Shown: in pieces, positions 11,207 through 22,670 of the stretch
Numbering within the stretch: position 1 is the stretch's first letter
Layout: each line of letters starts with the position of its first letter
Position numbers and translations under genes: made by a program
Notes under the pieces: model-generated
What the model saw: only the letters and a program-made list of their open reading frames with translations
Database searches by the model: none
What the model was told of the DNA's origin: nothing
NCBI GenBank assembly: GCA_007449985.2
Contig: VIIQ02000724.1
Span: forward strand, 124,001 to 188,000
Origin: Desmodesmus armatus
Lineage: Eukaryota; Chlorophyta; Chlorophyceae; Sphaeropleales; Scenedesmaceae
DNA length: 64,000 nt
Reading direction: 5' to 3'

Positions 11207-14200
11207 TCACATGTACATGCTCTTGCGATGCTTTGGCTTCTGCTGCTGCTTCTGTCCCTGCTGCGCAGCAGTTGGCAGCAGTGACGGCTGCAGCACTGAT
11301 GCGTGCTTTGGCTCCTGTGCTGCAGCATCTGCATCCGCTGCTAGTGCCTGTGGCTGCTGTGTTTTAGCGTCAGCGGTCGGCGCCTGTGCCTGCTGCCGCA
11401 ACCCAGCAGTTGGCAGCAGCGAAGGCTGCAGCACTGATGTGTGCTGCGGCTGCTGTGCTGCAGCATCTGCATCTGCTGCTGGTGCCTGTGGCTGCTGTGT
11501 TTTAGCGTCAGCGGTCGGCGCCTGTGCCTGCTGTTGCAACCCAGCAGTCGGCAGCAGCGAAGGCTGCAGCACTGATGTGTGCTGCGGCTGCTGTGCTGCA
11601 GCATCTGCATCTCCTGCTGGTGCCTGTGGCTGCTGTGGTGCAGCGTCAGCTGCTGGTGCCTGTGGCTGCTGTTGCGGTTGCAATGTAGCAGTCGGTAGCA
11701 GTGACGGCTGCAGCACTGATGTGTGCTTTGGCTCCTGTGCTGCTGCATCTACTGCTGGTACCTGTGGCTCCTGTGCTGCTGCATTTGCTGCTGGTACCTG
11801 TGGCTCCTGTGCTGCTGCATCTGCTGCTGATGCCTGTGGCTGCGGTGTTGCAGCGTCAGCGGCTGGCGCCTGTGGCTGCTGTTGCGGTTGTAACCCAGCA
11901 GTCGGCAGCAGAGAGGGCTGCAGCACTGATGTGTGCTTCGGCTGCTGCCCCACAACATCAGCTGTATGTGCCTGTTGTTGCTGTTGCAATACAGCAGTAG
12001 GCAGCAGTGACGGCTGCAGCACTGATGGCTTCTTAGACTGCTGCGGCTGTGCTGCAGCGTCGGCTGCCTGTGCCTGCTGCGGCTGCCTCAATCCGTCAGC
12101 ACGCTGCTTCCGCTGCTCTGCCAGTTTCCTGCGTGCCATGGCCTGTGCTGACGGCTTTGCAGGCGACTGCACAGCCTTGCTGCCAGCTGTCGGCTGTTTT
12201 GAATTTTTGTCAGGCGCTGCCGCCGCTGCTGTGGCTACCGTGGCTGCAGCCGCCGCTTTGGTAGTGGCTGCTGTAGGGGTTGCAGCTGCTGTGGCTGCTG
12301 TGGACGGCGGTGCTTGCTGCTTAGCTTTCTCAGCAACCGTTGTGTGCTGTGCTGGCACAGCAGGAACAGCAGCAGCTGCAGTAGCTGCTGTGGCTGCGGG
12401 TATGGCCGTGGCTGCTGCAAGGGTTGCAGCTGCTGCTGTGGCGGTGAATGGCGCTGCTTGCTGCTTTGCTGGCTCAGCAGGTGTTGTATGCTGTGCTGAC
12501 ACAGCCGACACAGCAGCAGTAGCACCATGGTGCTTAGCGGGCTCTACCGCTTTGCTTGCAGCCGCCGTCGGTTGGCTGCTGCCGGCTTCGGTTGCTGTTG
12601 CTGGCGCCTTCTGATGATCCTGCTCTTGCCCTGCCTGCTGCTGCTGCTGCCCTGCTGCTGGTGGTGGCAACATTGCCTGTTGAGCTTCTGCTGACACCAC
12701 CACACCCTTGGCATCACCACCACCGACACCAGCAGCAGCGGCACCACCAGCAGCAGCCTGCATCCCTGCGTCCTCCGGTAAGTGTTCAAGGGTCTGAATG
12801 ACCTCTTGTATGTCTGCCTCCAGCCACTGCACCACCGCCTTGGCTTGAGCAACCCTATCAGACCCTGGCAGCAGCTGCACAGCCACTGGCTGGTGCTGCT
12901 TCAGCCATGCCTTAGGGTCCTTAGCCCTGAACACCAGCTCACTACTGGTGAAGAAACTCGGCGGTAAGATACTGACACGCACAGGGGTAGCCAGAGCTGG
13001 GATATGGCTGCTACTGCTAGCAGCACCGCTACCAGCGGTACCGCTGGAGCTGCCAGTTGTGCTGGGGGTGGGGCTGGGAGTGTCGTGCAGGTGCCATGGT
13101 GGCAGCAGCAGTGCATTTAGCAGTGCTTGCTCAGAGTGTTGGCCGGAGGCGAGGCCCTCCAGCATTGCTGTGAGGAAGGCATGGGAGGCTGGCTGGGGCT
13201 GCAGGGAGATGAGGGCAGGGCTGAAGCTGCTGATCTGGAAGGTGATACTGCCTGAGGGGCTGTTGGCATTGGGGCTTGGGGACAGGTGCCCTGGGTGGGA
13301 GGAGGGACGATGCAGCAGTGGCAAGAAGGTGTGGATGGCAGCGTGTGAGAGGGCATCAGGTTTGATGCCCTGAGGAGGAGATGGGAGGAGGACGCCATGG
13401 AAAAGGAGACACGCAAATGAGTAGTTTGGAGTGTGAGGTGCTTTGTGTCAGTGGGGTTGGGAGGGAGTGCAGGGAGAGAAGAGGGCGGTGCTGAAGCTGC
13501 TGATCTGAAAGGTGATACTGCCTGAGGGGCTGCTGACATCAGAGTCAGGGACAGGGGCCCTGTGCTTTTGTGTGTGTAGAGGGTTGAGGTGGCAGCGGTG
13601 GCAGATGGGGAAGGGGGCGTGCACATGAGTGTGTACAATAGGTTGTTGGCTCTTAGGAGGGAGTGGGTGGGAAAGCCAGTGGAAGGCGGCCTGCAAACCA
13701 GTGGGTGAATGACAGTGAGCAGTGTGTGAGGAGAGGGGGGGGGGGGGGCTGCGTCTGGAGAGGGTAGGTGGGGCATGGCAGGGCAAAAGCAGCATGCAGG
13801 CAAGACTTCAACATAACATGTGCCATCACCTAACACGACGAACACAACACTGGTTCAGTCAGCCCCCTGAAACTCTACAGACTATCCAGTACCAGGAACC
13901 GAACCCTCACCATAAGCCATGTTCTCATCTCCCCATGCCGTAGACATGACTGACACGTCAGCAGGGTGGTGTGCCAGCAGGGGCAGGGGGTCACTCAGCA
14001 GCAGTAGCTCTGGCTGCACTGACACACAGCGGTGCCCCAGTGACAGCACCTGCTGCACAGCTGCATAGCGCTGGTACACTCGCACATTCTGCTGAGCCAA
14101 GGGCCCGGGATACCTGGCACCTGCACGGCGATATGCAACAGTGGCAACACAACCCCAGCGGTCATATGCATCCTCAGCTCAGGAAGATGAGCAGCTCCCA

Positions 14201-16264
14201 AAACGAGCTAGAGGTTCATGGAAAAGCGTGCTGAGCCTCCAACCATGATGTCTTTGCTGGTTTACGCTGTGTGTCATGTGGTCCGAAGGGCCACACAGTA
14301 CAGTACAGTACAGGACCGTACAGTACAGTCCAGCACCGTACAGTACAGTACAGCACAGTACAGTTCAGTACAGTGCAGTACAATAAAGCACGGGTAACAC
14401 AGCACAGAGGTAACAGTCCCTACCTGGAAGGTGTGTTGCAGCACCTTGATGCCTGCAGCCTTTGCCGCAGCCACACATCCATCATCATCTGACACCAACA
14501 TCACATGCGGCACCCCAGCAGCCACCACAGCCTGACTCCATGGAGTGATCAGGTCATGAGGAGACATGTCGGCCGCTGTACACATCACCACTACAACAGG
14601 GGCAGCGCTGCTGCTGGTGGTTTGTGTAGTGCCGTCGTCTGCTGACAGTGCTCGAGAAGCTGATGCTGTGGTGGCTGTGGGGGCTGTGTTAGTGTCTGTT
14701 GAGACGGGTAAGGGTACTGTCTGCATGGGGGCAGGACACATTGTCTTATCAATTCAAAGAGATGTCATAAGTACGAGGCTCACTTGGCACTAAAAGGTGG
14801 TGCATGACATGTGCAGTACAATGCATGCTATCAACACTACTTACACGCACTCAAGAAGCCAAAATATAATACAGGGACGGTGCCTCTGGCGGACAGCAGG
14901 GACTACCACTGCACACTGGCACACTCATACCTGTTTCAGAGAGTTTAGGGTTTAGGGTTTAGCAAGCATACGCAACAGCTGCAGGAATGTACGCACACTC
15001 ATACCTGTTGCAGTTGTTGCTTGTCCTTGAGCAGTTGATCTTTCTCCTGCTGTAGGGCATCCTGCTGCTGCCTTGATTTCAGCACTGCTGTTTGCTCCTC
15101 CCTGAGCTGTGCCTGCAGCGCTTCGATCTGCGCTTCATGCACATATACCAAATCCTGAGTATCCTTGTTATGCTGCTCCTGCTTCTGCAGCTTCTCGTTG
15201 GCCAGTTTGAGGGCAAGCTTTGATGATTCAAGCTCGACCTTCAGCTGGGCGGCAGCCGCCCTGCTGGTGACTGCACTTGTCTCAGATGCGATGGTCGTGT
15301 GTTTCTGCTGCTCCTCGCATTTGTGGACGCTGGCTTGGCATGTCTGCAGGCCTGCTTTGGCTGCCTTGTGGTCGGCATCAGCTAGTTGCAATGCAGCCTG
15401 CGGCAATGCAGCGGCAATGCAGTCAGCAGAGGGAATGCAAGCGGCAAGGCAGTGACACCAAAACTTATCACACCACAGCACAGCACAGCATGTCACAGCA
15501 CAGGTCAGGACAGCACCCTGGCAGGAACATGCACATGTCTGCTTGGGATCGATGGCTGTTCACCAGTGTCTGCTACATGACCATGTGGGGGTTGGGGGTT
15601 GAGTGCAGGTCCTGTCTTGCACTGCTCGTACAAACAGCCGTCGATATTGCAGCACCTACCTTGCACTGCTCGTGTTCCTGCATGGTGGTAGACAGCCACG
15701 CAACCTGCATGTTCATCTCGTCCTGCACACGACACATTCATAACGGCCATACCGCATCAGTCAAATCTTAGATGCATTCTGCAGCACGGGTATATGCACA
15801 TCACTTTGTTTACCAGGCCAGTCACGCTGAGCTGCCTGTCTGCAAATGGCCTACACCCTGAAGGATGTTATTTTCATGTGCATGTACCAGAGCATCCACC
15901 TTACCTTGTGTTTCTCCTGCAAAGCTGTTACAACTGCACCCAACCGCCGTTGTCTGTACATGGACACAGAGGTAGCTGCCACCAGGAGCACCACGACAAA
16001 CATAGCGAATACGTTGTGAAGTACAGCTGTATTTCCCGCCTGATACCCCGGTTTGCTGATGCGTGGTGGGACCCAGGACCTTCTGCCTGAAGGGGTTGGT
16101 GTGTTGCGCAGGAGACCGTGCTGAGGGGGTGCATCACTGTGGCAGCTAGGGATGCCTGACAGCTGCCCCTCTGCGTCTGACGGGACCGTCAGCCGCGATA
16201 CAGCAGCAGCCCTCCGTTTAGGGAATCCTCCACAGCCTGGCTCTGGAGAAATGCTTTCTGCCAT
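11207..16264 (-). CDS. Type II membrane coiled-coil protein with degenerate nucleotide-diphospho-sugar transferase domain and repetitive C-terminal tail
   Basis: Exons 15905-16264, 15660-15722, 15005-15397, 14424-14720, 13911-14172 and 11207-13369 give roughly 1,170 residues. Residues about 84-103 (VFAMFVVVLLVAATSVSM) form one membrane anchor after a basic N terminus. Residues about 122-272 form a Gln/Lys/Glu coiled coil. The globular part starts VVVVMCTAADMSPHD and continues with DAYDRWGCVATVAYRRAG, YQRYAAVQQVLSLGHRC, LLLLSDPLPLL and, in the last exon, FLTAMLEGLASGQHSEQALLNALL. This order resembles the PF03407/GT77-type nucleotide-diphospho-sugar transferases of Golgi membranes, but the usual DxD before the DP motif reads VQPE. 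The remaining about 500 residues are Ala/Gln-rich with six SVLQPSLLPTA motifs, ending HRKSMYM. The 13911/13369 junction does not keep phase with the obvious donor, so an exon or alternative donor is missing there. Confidence 0.7.
11230..12040 (-). repeat. In-protein tandem array with SVLQPSLLPTA motif
   Basis: Six copies of SVLQPSLLPTA are spaced by Gln/Pro/Ala linkers (for example QQPQAPAADA). The DNA repeats are about 100-150 bp and most alike between 11270 and 11640. The LLPTA motif is invariant while the linkers vary in length. Confidence 0.9.
13490..13660 (-). repeat. Decoy copy of glycosyltransferase-like exon 6 start
   Basis: Positions 13490-13532 are nearly identical to 13220-13262 (both encode SPSGSITFQISSFS in the same frame), and each copy is preceded by a pyrimidine-rich acceptor (13651 and 13369). 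This is a tandem duplication of about 270-280 bp over the acceptor and exon start. The upstream copy runs into a stop at about 13448. Confidence 0.8.
14294..14383. repeat. (CAGTA)n pentanucleotide microsatellite
   Basis: About 17 CAGTA or close variants in the intron between the 14424-14720 and 13911-14172 exons of the glycosyltransferase-like gene. Confidence 0.95.
14941..14962 (+). repeat. Short interstitial telomere-type repeat (TTTAGGG)
   Basis: GTTTAGGGTTTAGGGTTTAG is a short run of the Arabidopsis-type telomere unit, also used by several green algae. It lies in the intron between exons 15005-15397 and 14424-14720 of the glycosyltransferase-like gene. Confidence 0.9.
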
Positions 16265-16669
16265 GCTTCTCAGCTTTGATAATGTTGAAACATGGCAGGG
16301 ACGAGGCTAGTCAGAGCTCTCAGGGCCAATGAGGGTCTGTAGAAGGCTCCATCGCAATTTGTGCAGGCAGGCGGTCAAACCTTGCAACGGTTGTGGGACA
16401 CACGCCTAATGGGACGTCGTATTGGAAGGATACTGCTTATGTGATTGACGTGCCGTTTGGTGACTTGCAGAGCAGACAAGCCAACGTTTTCATTGGCCAA
16501 GGTCATTGTCGGCATTCGTCTTAACAAGTTGTGACGAACTTCAACGTTTCATTTGCTTGGAAAACCCTTTCGAAGCCATATTCGTCCCCAGTACAGCACT
16601 CACTGCACCTGGGAGAACGACGACGGAAGTGCAGCACATCGTTGGCACTGCATGTTCAGTTGAAGGGCA
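16265..16669. promoter_or_regulatory. Shared divergent promoter interval (405 bp)
   Basis: The predicted start codons of the minus-strand glycosyltransferase-like gene (16264) and the plus-strand ZIP gene (16670) lie 405 bp apart and point away from each other. ATTGG (CCAAT-type) pentamers occur near 16420 and 16492. No TATA box is obvious. Promoter role is inferred from geometry only. Confidence 0.5.
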
Positions 16670-19600
16670 ATGTGGGGGCTGAATGGGCCGCGGTCCCATT
16701 CTTTGCTGCTGTTCGTCCTCGTGACTGCCTGCCTGTACCCCCAGGTGCGTCGGTAGCACCCCTGGAGTAGGCCCGGGGTTGGCACATGCCAGTCTTGGAG
16801 TGTCGAAGTGCCTCTGCCACGGCCGCAGTGTCTGCATGATGAACTGTCTCCACATAACGTCACGTTCCTGTGCCTTGCAGGTGGTCCAGGCTGTCAGCAG
16901 ACACCAGCAGCAGCATGGGAGACACCTCAGTCATTCAGGGACCATTTTGGACCCCTCCCCTGCTGCACGCCAAAGGCTGCATCAGCCAGAAACCGAGTTC
17001 GCAGCAGCAGCACCTCGCCCTGGTGCATCAGAGCAGCAGCAGGTCTTCGGCAGCAGCGGGAGCATCCCTGTCCAGCCCATGAACACAGCGACAGCATCTT
17101 CAGACAGCAGTACTGCAGAAGGGCACAGGCCTCGCGTCCCGCTGCTTGCAGTCATCTGTATGAGCGCGGTGATGTCCCTTATGTCCTGCCTGGGCGTGCT
17201 GCCTTACCTCTTTTGCAGCAAGCTCAGCAAGCCCTGGGCAGGTGTTGCCAATGCAGTGGCCAGTGGGGTTATGCTGGCTGCTAGTTTTGGGCTGTTGGCA
17301 GAAGGGGCACCCTACGGGGGAACGTACCTCGTGCTGGGGATGCTGCTGGGAGTGGTGTTTGTCAAGTTCAGTCAGGAGCACTTGGAACAGTAAGTCTATT
17401 GTCGAGCAGCTGCAACAGACGATGTCGTGTTATGCAGGGCAATGCATCAGGACCTCCATGCCGCACCTGGTACATTGCAGATAGAGTAGCTTGTGACAGC
17501 ACTGTGTAGTCAATGGGTTGATTGCACTGTCAGAACCTCAGCACCAGCAGTGTCGCTGCAACAATGCATCCATTCCTGTCAATTAATAGCAATGGTGTTG
17601 GACAGCAGTAGTGTGGTTGCCACTAAACATCTACTGCTGTGTGTGGCATGACCCGACTGGTATTCATCAGCCCTGGCTCGCTGGCTAGTGCCGAGATTGG
17701 GACCCTGTCTCCAATGACTGTGCTGTACTGCACTGTGGTGACATTGTCCTGCAGGTATGAGGTTGACAGTTTTGAGCAGCTGGCAGGGGCAGATGCCCGC
17801 AAGGTCATCCTGTTCCTGGCAGTGATGGCGGTGCATGCAGTGGGGGAGGGAGGCGGCGTGGGAGTCAGCTTTGCAGGAGACAGGGGCTGGGCACAGGTGC
17901 GCGGCGGTGTTGAGGTGGTTAGCGGCAATGTGAAGGAAGCCGGTGTGCGCCAGCTTCAGCCAGGATTCAGCGCCGGCACTATCAATGTCAGCCAGCAGCA
18001 GAGGGTGTTGTGGTACCTCTTGCTTCTGCTTCTGTTTCAAGGTGCTGTTGCCCGCAAACACTGACAGCATACAGCGCATAATGAGTTTGTGAACAACATG
18101 CCACTCCACAACACCCGGCAGCTTAGTGTTGCTGGTTGCTTACACCTCACTGTACTGCACTGTACTGCAGGGCACACTTGTCACATTGGCCATTGGGCTT
18201 CACAACGTTCCTGAGGGCCTGGCAGTAGCCACAGTCATGGCAGCCAAGGGCACCTCACCCCGCAGGACACTGCTGTGGACAGCCCTCACTGCACTGCCAC
18301 AGGCACTAGTGGCACCACCTGCATACGTGTTTGTCGACACATTCAGGTGGGCGGGGATGGGTAGCACTGGCCTAGGAGTGGTGACCACCCATGCAACACC
18401 ATGCAACACCCAAGCTAGGAAAAGAGTGGAGGTTGGATGTTTTGTTGCAACACTTTTGACCGCAACCCCAAAGTCAACATTGCAGGCAAGTAGTCAGTGC
18501 AGTTGCCATGCCTATGCTCAAACCACTGTTGCTGCTTGTGCTGAAAAGCACATCATGCTGTGCTGTCCGTGCCTGTGTGCATGCAGAGCGCTGCTGCCTG
18601 TCGCTATGAGCTTTGCTGTTGCTGGCTGCAGGTTGCTATATCACTACTGTTGCTTTTGCTTACAGCCGGTCTTCATGCTGTGCTGTCCGTGCTTGTTTGT
18701 GCATGCAGGGCGCTGCTGCCTCTGGCTATGGGCTTTGCAGCTGGTTGCATGATCTGGGTGGTGCTGGCCGAGCTACTGCCAGATGCTTTGGAGGCAATAG
18801 ACTCTGAGAAAGTTGCTACCTGCGCAACAGCATCAGCAGCATGGTGAGCAGAGTCATATTTGGTGTACTTGGGCGAGCAGGTGTTGCTCCTGGATGCATC
18901 TGACCATTGTGCTGGGCACTTGTCTTGGGCTCTCAATGTTGTGTGCAGAGGAAGTGAACAGGCAACATGCAGTTTGGTCTCTTTGCTCGCTGCCCAAGTG
19001 GTCTGCCTTGTTGGCAGACAGCAGCCAAGCCCCAAGTTTTTGCTGTTGCTTCTGTTGTGCGTTCTGTACCCAGGTTGCAAGGGCTGTCTATATGGATCGC
19101 CCACTTGGAGACTCCCTCGGGCACACTGGCATCACCATTTGGCAACTACACTGCAGTGCTGCCACTGGGCATAACTCCACTGCTGCCGCAGCTGGCTCCT
19201 GTCATCATAGTGCCAACCATACTGGCTGCTGCTGCTTCCCGCCTCAGGCTGCCACCTGTGCTGCTTACGGCAGCATCAGCAGGTAGGTTCAGGGGGATGC
19301 GTCTGGGGTCTAGGGTTGAACTTTAGAAGTTAGGGTTTGAGCTGTGAACAAGCACCCCGTTGATGCCCAGGTTGACATCGTCAATGTGAAACAGGTATGA
19401 AGCCGTGCCGTGCTGTTTACTTGCAGGGTGCGTCTTGGTGCCGTCATGCGTTTGGTGAGGTTAGTTGTTGGTTGCTGCACCTGCTCACCCCACTTGGCGT
19501 GTCTGCCTGCCTTGTCGTCTTCCTGCCTGTTTCCTTGTCATCTGCCTGCTGTTGCTGCTGCTCCTGTCAGGGCTGATGGTGGTATATGCCGGCACCAGTT

Positions 19601-21319
19601 GGGTTCAGCTGCTACTCAGCAGCCCTCACAAGCTGCTCAGGGGGGTGCTGGCACCAGCAGTCGGAGCAGCAGTAGCAGCAGCTCTCTGGCGTCAGCTGCG
19701 CAGCTGGCAGCACCAGCAAGGCTGGTCACTTCCAGCCAATAAGCTCAAGGGTGGTGGCAGCAGCAGCTGCTGCTGCAGCCCGTCGAAGCAGTTTGGGATG
19801 GACTCTGGTGTTGCAGGGCTGCTGGGTTCGTTACCGCTCAGGGAGTCACCAGGAGCAGCGGAGAACGGGTATTTTACCGGCACCGCAAGCAGCAGCAGTA
19901 GCAACTCGGAGGAAAGCAGCAGCAGCGGCTATGAACAGCAGTTGGAGCTGTCATCTGGGCATCTACCCAGGCTTGGAGAGGGCTTGGTGCTACAGCCGCA
20001 GCAGCAGCACCACCATCAACAGCAGCAGCAGTTTGGTGGGCAGCAGTATGTTGGGCAGGTGCTGACAACACCAGCAGCACCGTATGCAGGGGGCAACACA
20101 CAGATGCGCCATCAGCGCACTAGTGATGCTGGCCTTGGGGTTACTGCTGGCGCACAACAGCAGCAACAGTGTCATGGGGCACCCGGCAGCCAGCAGTATT
20201 GGCAGCAGCCGGCAGCAGCAGCAGACTCCTGCTGGGACAAGCAGTCCACAGCAGCGAGCACCAGCAGCAGCAGTAGCAGCTCTCCGGTGCGCGCGGGTGT
20301 TGCGCACACGCATTCCTTGCTCCTGCCAGGCAAAGGGGATGTGTTTTTACAGATGGGAACTCCCGTCTCGGCACCGGCAGACAGTACCAGCAGCGGCAAG
20401 CGCCAAAATCGTGACAGCTGGGGTTTTGCAGGACCCTCATACAGCAGGGTTCATGGATCGAGCCAAGCTGTTGCTGCTGCCAGTATACTGTCGGCAGGGG
20501 GTGTTGCTGCTGCTGGAGTGCCGCTGGGGTTGCAGTTGGCTGCGGCGCTTACTGCAGATCCCACCAACAGTGGGCATGTTGTGGTGCCGCTGATGATGCT
20601 GGGTAAGTGGCTGGTGTGCTGCAGGGCAGAGGCACCAGATCTTGAGCAGCAGTAGGCAAGGCATCATTGTGCAGACAACATGTGTTTGTTTTGGCACGTT
20701 TTTGGCAACATGCCCACATCATGTGACATGGTTCATGTCCTGTTGGATGTGCATACAGAACCCAACATGTATGCTTGATGGCAGTTCCCAGCCCTCAGAA
20801 CTGCATGGCTGTTTTTGCACTACATTTCCTGAGGCATCAACAACCGTTGCTTGACGCAAGCGCTGCCGCTGCCTGCTTTGGTGCTGTTGTATCCTGCTTT
20901 GCTGGCCTGTTTTTCCTATGCGTCTCTGTGCAGGGGTCGTGCTGTCGCTGGGCTGCCTAGGCTTCCTTATGTTGCTTCTAGGCACCCGCAAACGGCTCGT
21001 GGCAGCAGCAGCTGGCCTCACCTGCAGCATGCCGGTGCTGGTGGCCATTGCTGCGCTGCTGTCCCAGCCTGCATGGGTGGGTCAGGGTTCAGCACGGGTG
21101 GCTGCTGATGGCCTGCAGGGTTTAGCAGCAGGGTTTAACCTGCTGGTGTTGCTGCTGCTGTTGCTGCCCTCTGTCAGGCAGTGGGGACCAAAGGCGGTTG
21201 CTGTTGGGGTGTGGAGCGGTGCTGCTGTGGGCTTGGTGCTGTGTTCTGGTGTTGCAGCGCTGTGCTTCGGGACACCGTACTGCTTGCATGTGCACGCTAC
21301 TGCTTCTGGTAGTTTGTGA
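16670..21319 (+). CDS. ZIP-family metal ion transporter with large Gln/Ser-rich insertion
   Basis: ZIP transporters move zinc, iron or manganese into the cytosol. Eight exons join in phase: 16670-16744, 16881-17389, 17755-17896, 18171-18346, 18709-18843, 19074-19282, 19571-20602 and 20934-21319, giving 887 residues. The start encodes a signal peptide (HSLLLFVLVTACLYPQ). The core matches the plant ZIP group that includes Arabidopsis At3g08650: HAVGEGGGVGVSFAG (His222, Glu226), HNVPEGLAVATVMAAKGTS (His253, Glu257) and AAGCMIWVVLAELLPDALE (Glu322), the metal-binding segments of ZIP TM4 and TM5. After two further hydrophobic segments, residues about 450-730 form a low-complexity Gln/Ser/Gly loop, followed by five or so hydrophobic helices. 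The protein is much longer than a usual ZIP (300-600). Intron 4 holds a decoy copy of the exon 5 start. Confidence 0.9.
18554..18640 (+). repeat. Decoy copy of ZIP exon 5 acceptor and exon start
   Basis: This segment aligns to 18674-18760, shifted by 120 bp, including the GCATGCAG acceptor. The decoy would encode ALLPVAMSFAVAGC against the real ALLPLAMGFAAGC. It is followed by CAG|GTTGCT, a possible donor that would make a 45-nt, frame-keeping exon. Confidence 0.85.
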
Positions 21320-22507
21320 GGTTCGTGATCATGCTTCCTTGGCGGCTTGTCTGTGATCCATGCTCAAAGCTGGTGCTGCACAAGCGTGCTTTTCGCTGCA
21401 GGTGTCATGTGTACGTGCACGATTCAAACACAACAGATGTATGACCATTATTGTGAACAGTGGTGCTCACTGGGCTGAACATTGGGGCAAATGTTTTTTG
21501 GGGCTGAAAGAAGCTGAGTTGACTGGGTGATATGAGCAGGTGTTGTTTGTCAGTGTTTGTGACCAGGTAGTGTCATTTCTGTGACGGCATGGGTCTGTAG
21601 GTAGTTGGGTGCTCTGCACAGGGTGGATGCAGCTGCAAGGTGCGTGCATCACAGTTGCAAGGGATGTATGACAGCAGCGCGACATGCTGTGTTTTTTGTA
21701 CTGCTAGGGGCTGTGCTGTGCTGGCAGCCGTCTGCTGCAGTGCATGCAAATTTCAACAGGCATCATGCATGTTGTGGCCATTCCCTGCGTAAGGTCTGCA
21801 TGCAGACAACTGGTGCTGGGATTCAAGTGCGCCGCAGTGCATCTGGGCAACGTACACTCTGTATCTGAGTGCGTCGGTGACACAAGCCATTTGATCCGTT
21901 TCGCCCTTGTTCACGCCTTGGCAGTCATGGCATGCATGGCTCTCCTTAGTGATGTGGGTTTTGCAGCGCCAGGCTTGCACATGTCTGGCGTTGAAAGTCG
22001 ATTACAACTGCAGCTAAGACGTGTGTGGCCCCTGCTGCACTCTGCGCTAGTGATATGAGCACTAGAAGCTGGGTTGGGTTATGTGTTATGGGATCGCCAC
22101 CAAGGTGGCTGCTGCATGTAACAAATGGAGATGTGGCAATTACAGAATGATGGCTTGGACAGGAGATGCTTGCTGTTGAGCATAATTGTTGGGAGCAGTA
22201 GTGACATGCTTGCGGCTTAGGCCTAATGGTTGGGCTCATCAGGCCTAATCAGGCAATGCTGCACCACCGGCAGTGACAGCCACAACACCACAAATTACAC
22301 GACTACCCACATGTGCCACATGCATGCATGCTGTCTCGACTGTCAGCGCCGCCATGTATTTGTAAGCTTGTCTGGCTCCTGAAAGGGCAATCAGGCTAGG
22401 CCATGATCCAGTAAAGTAGTAGTGGTATATCCTGCAGCTGAAGCTAGACACCAGTGGGGGTGGGGTCTTGGCTAGTTGGTTTGGATGCAGCCCTCACCAC
22501 AATGCAA
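21320..22507. other. ZIP 3' flank, no gene seen
   Basis: Short frames only. A TGTAA, the usual green-algal polyadenylation signal, occurs near 22117; the ZIP 3' UTR may extend well into this stretch. Confidence 0.45.
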
Positions 22508-22660
22508 GTCTCACCACACTGCATATCGGCACCATGGAAGGATCGAACTTCCACCACATAGGGCTTGTCAGCCTCATGTGGCTGCCAACCAGGCAGGGCC
22601 AAACTTACCTTGCTACCAAGATCTTGTCTTGTCTGCCCCCCTGCTAGGCGTGCCCCTACT
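22508..22660 (-). repeat. Structured satellite-flank element, copy 1
   Basis: Read on the minus strand, about 92 bp (22517-22608) match 58923-59014 with only about six substitutions. Weaker similarity continues to the array edge. The RNA could form hairpins CTGCC/GGCAG, CCACAT/ATGTGG and GGAAG/CTTCC; the last has a seven-nt loop TTCGATC and looks like a tRNA T-arm. GTTCGATCC also fits the pol III B-box consensus (GWTCRANNC). No convincing A-box or acceptor stem was found, so a full tRNA is not claimed. Confidence 0.75.
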
Positions 22661-22670
22661 CCTTTTGCAA

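Noticed and set aside
11157..12614. 485-residue plus-strand frame, Cys/Ala-rich
   Set aside because: It is the antisense of the Gln/Ala repeat tail; CAG/CTG repeats keep several frames open. No start context, introns or domain support it.
22517..22608. A genuine tRNA gene on the minus strand
   Set aside because: Only the T-arm and B-box are convincing; no acceptor stem, A-box or normal anticodon arm can be drawn.
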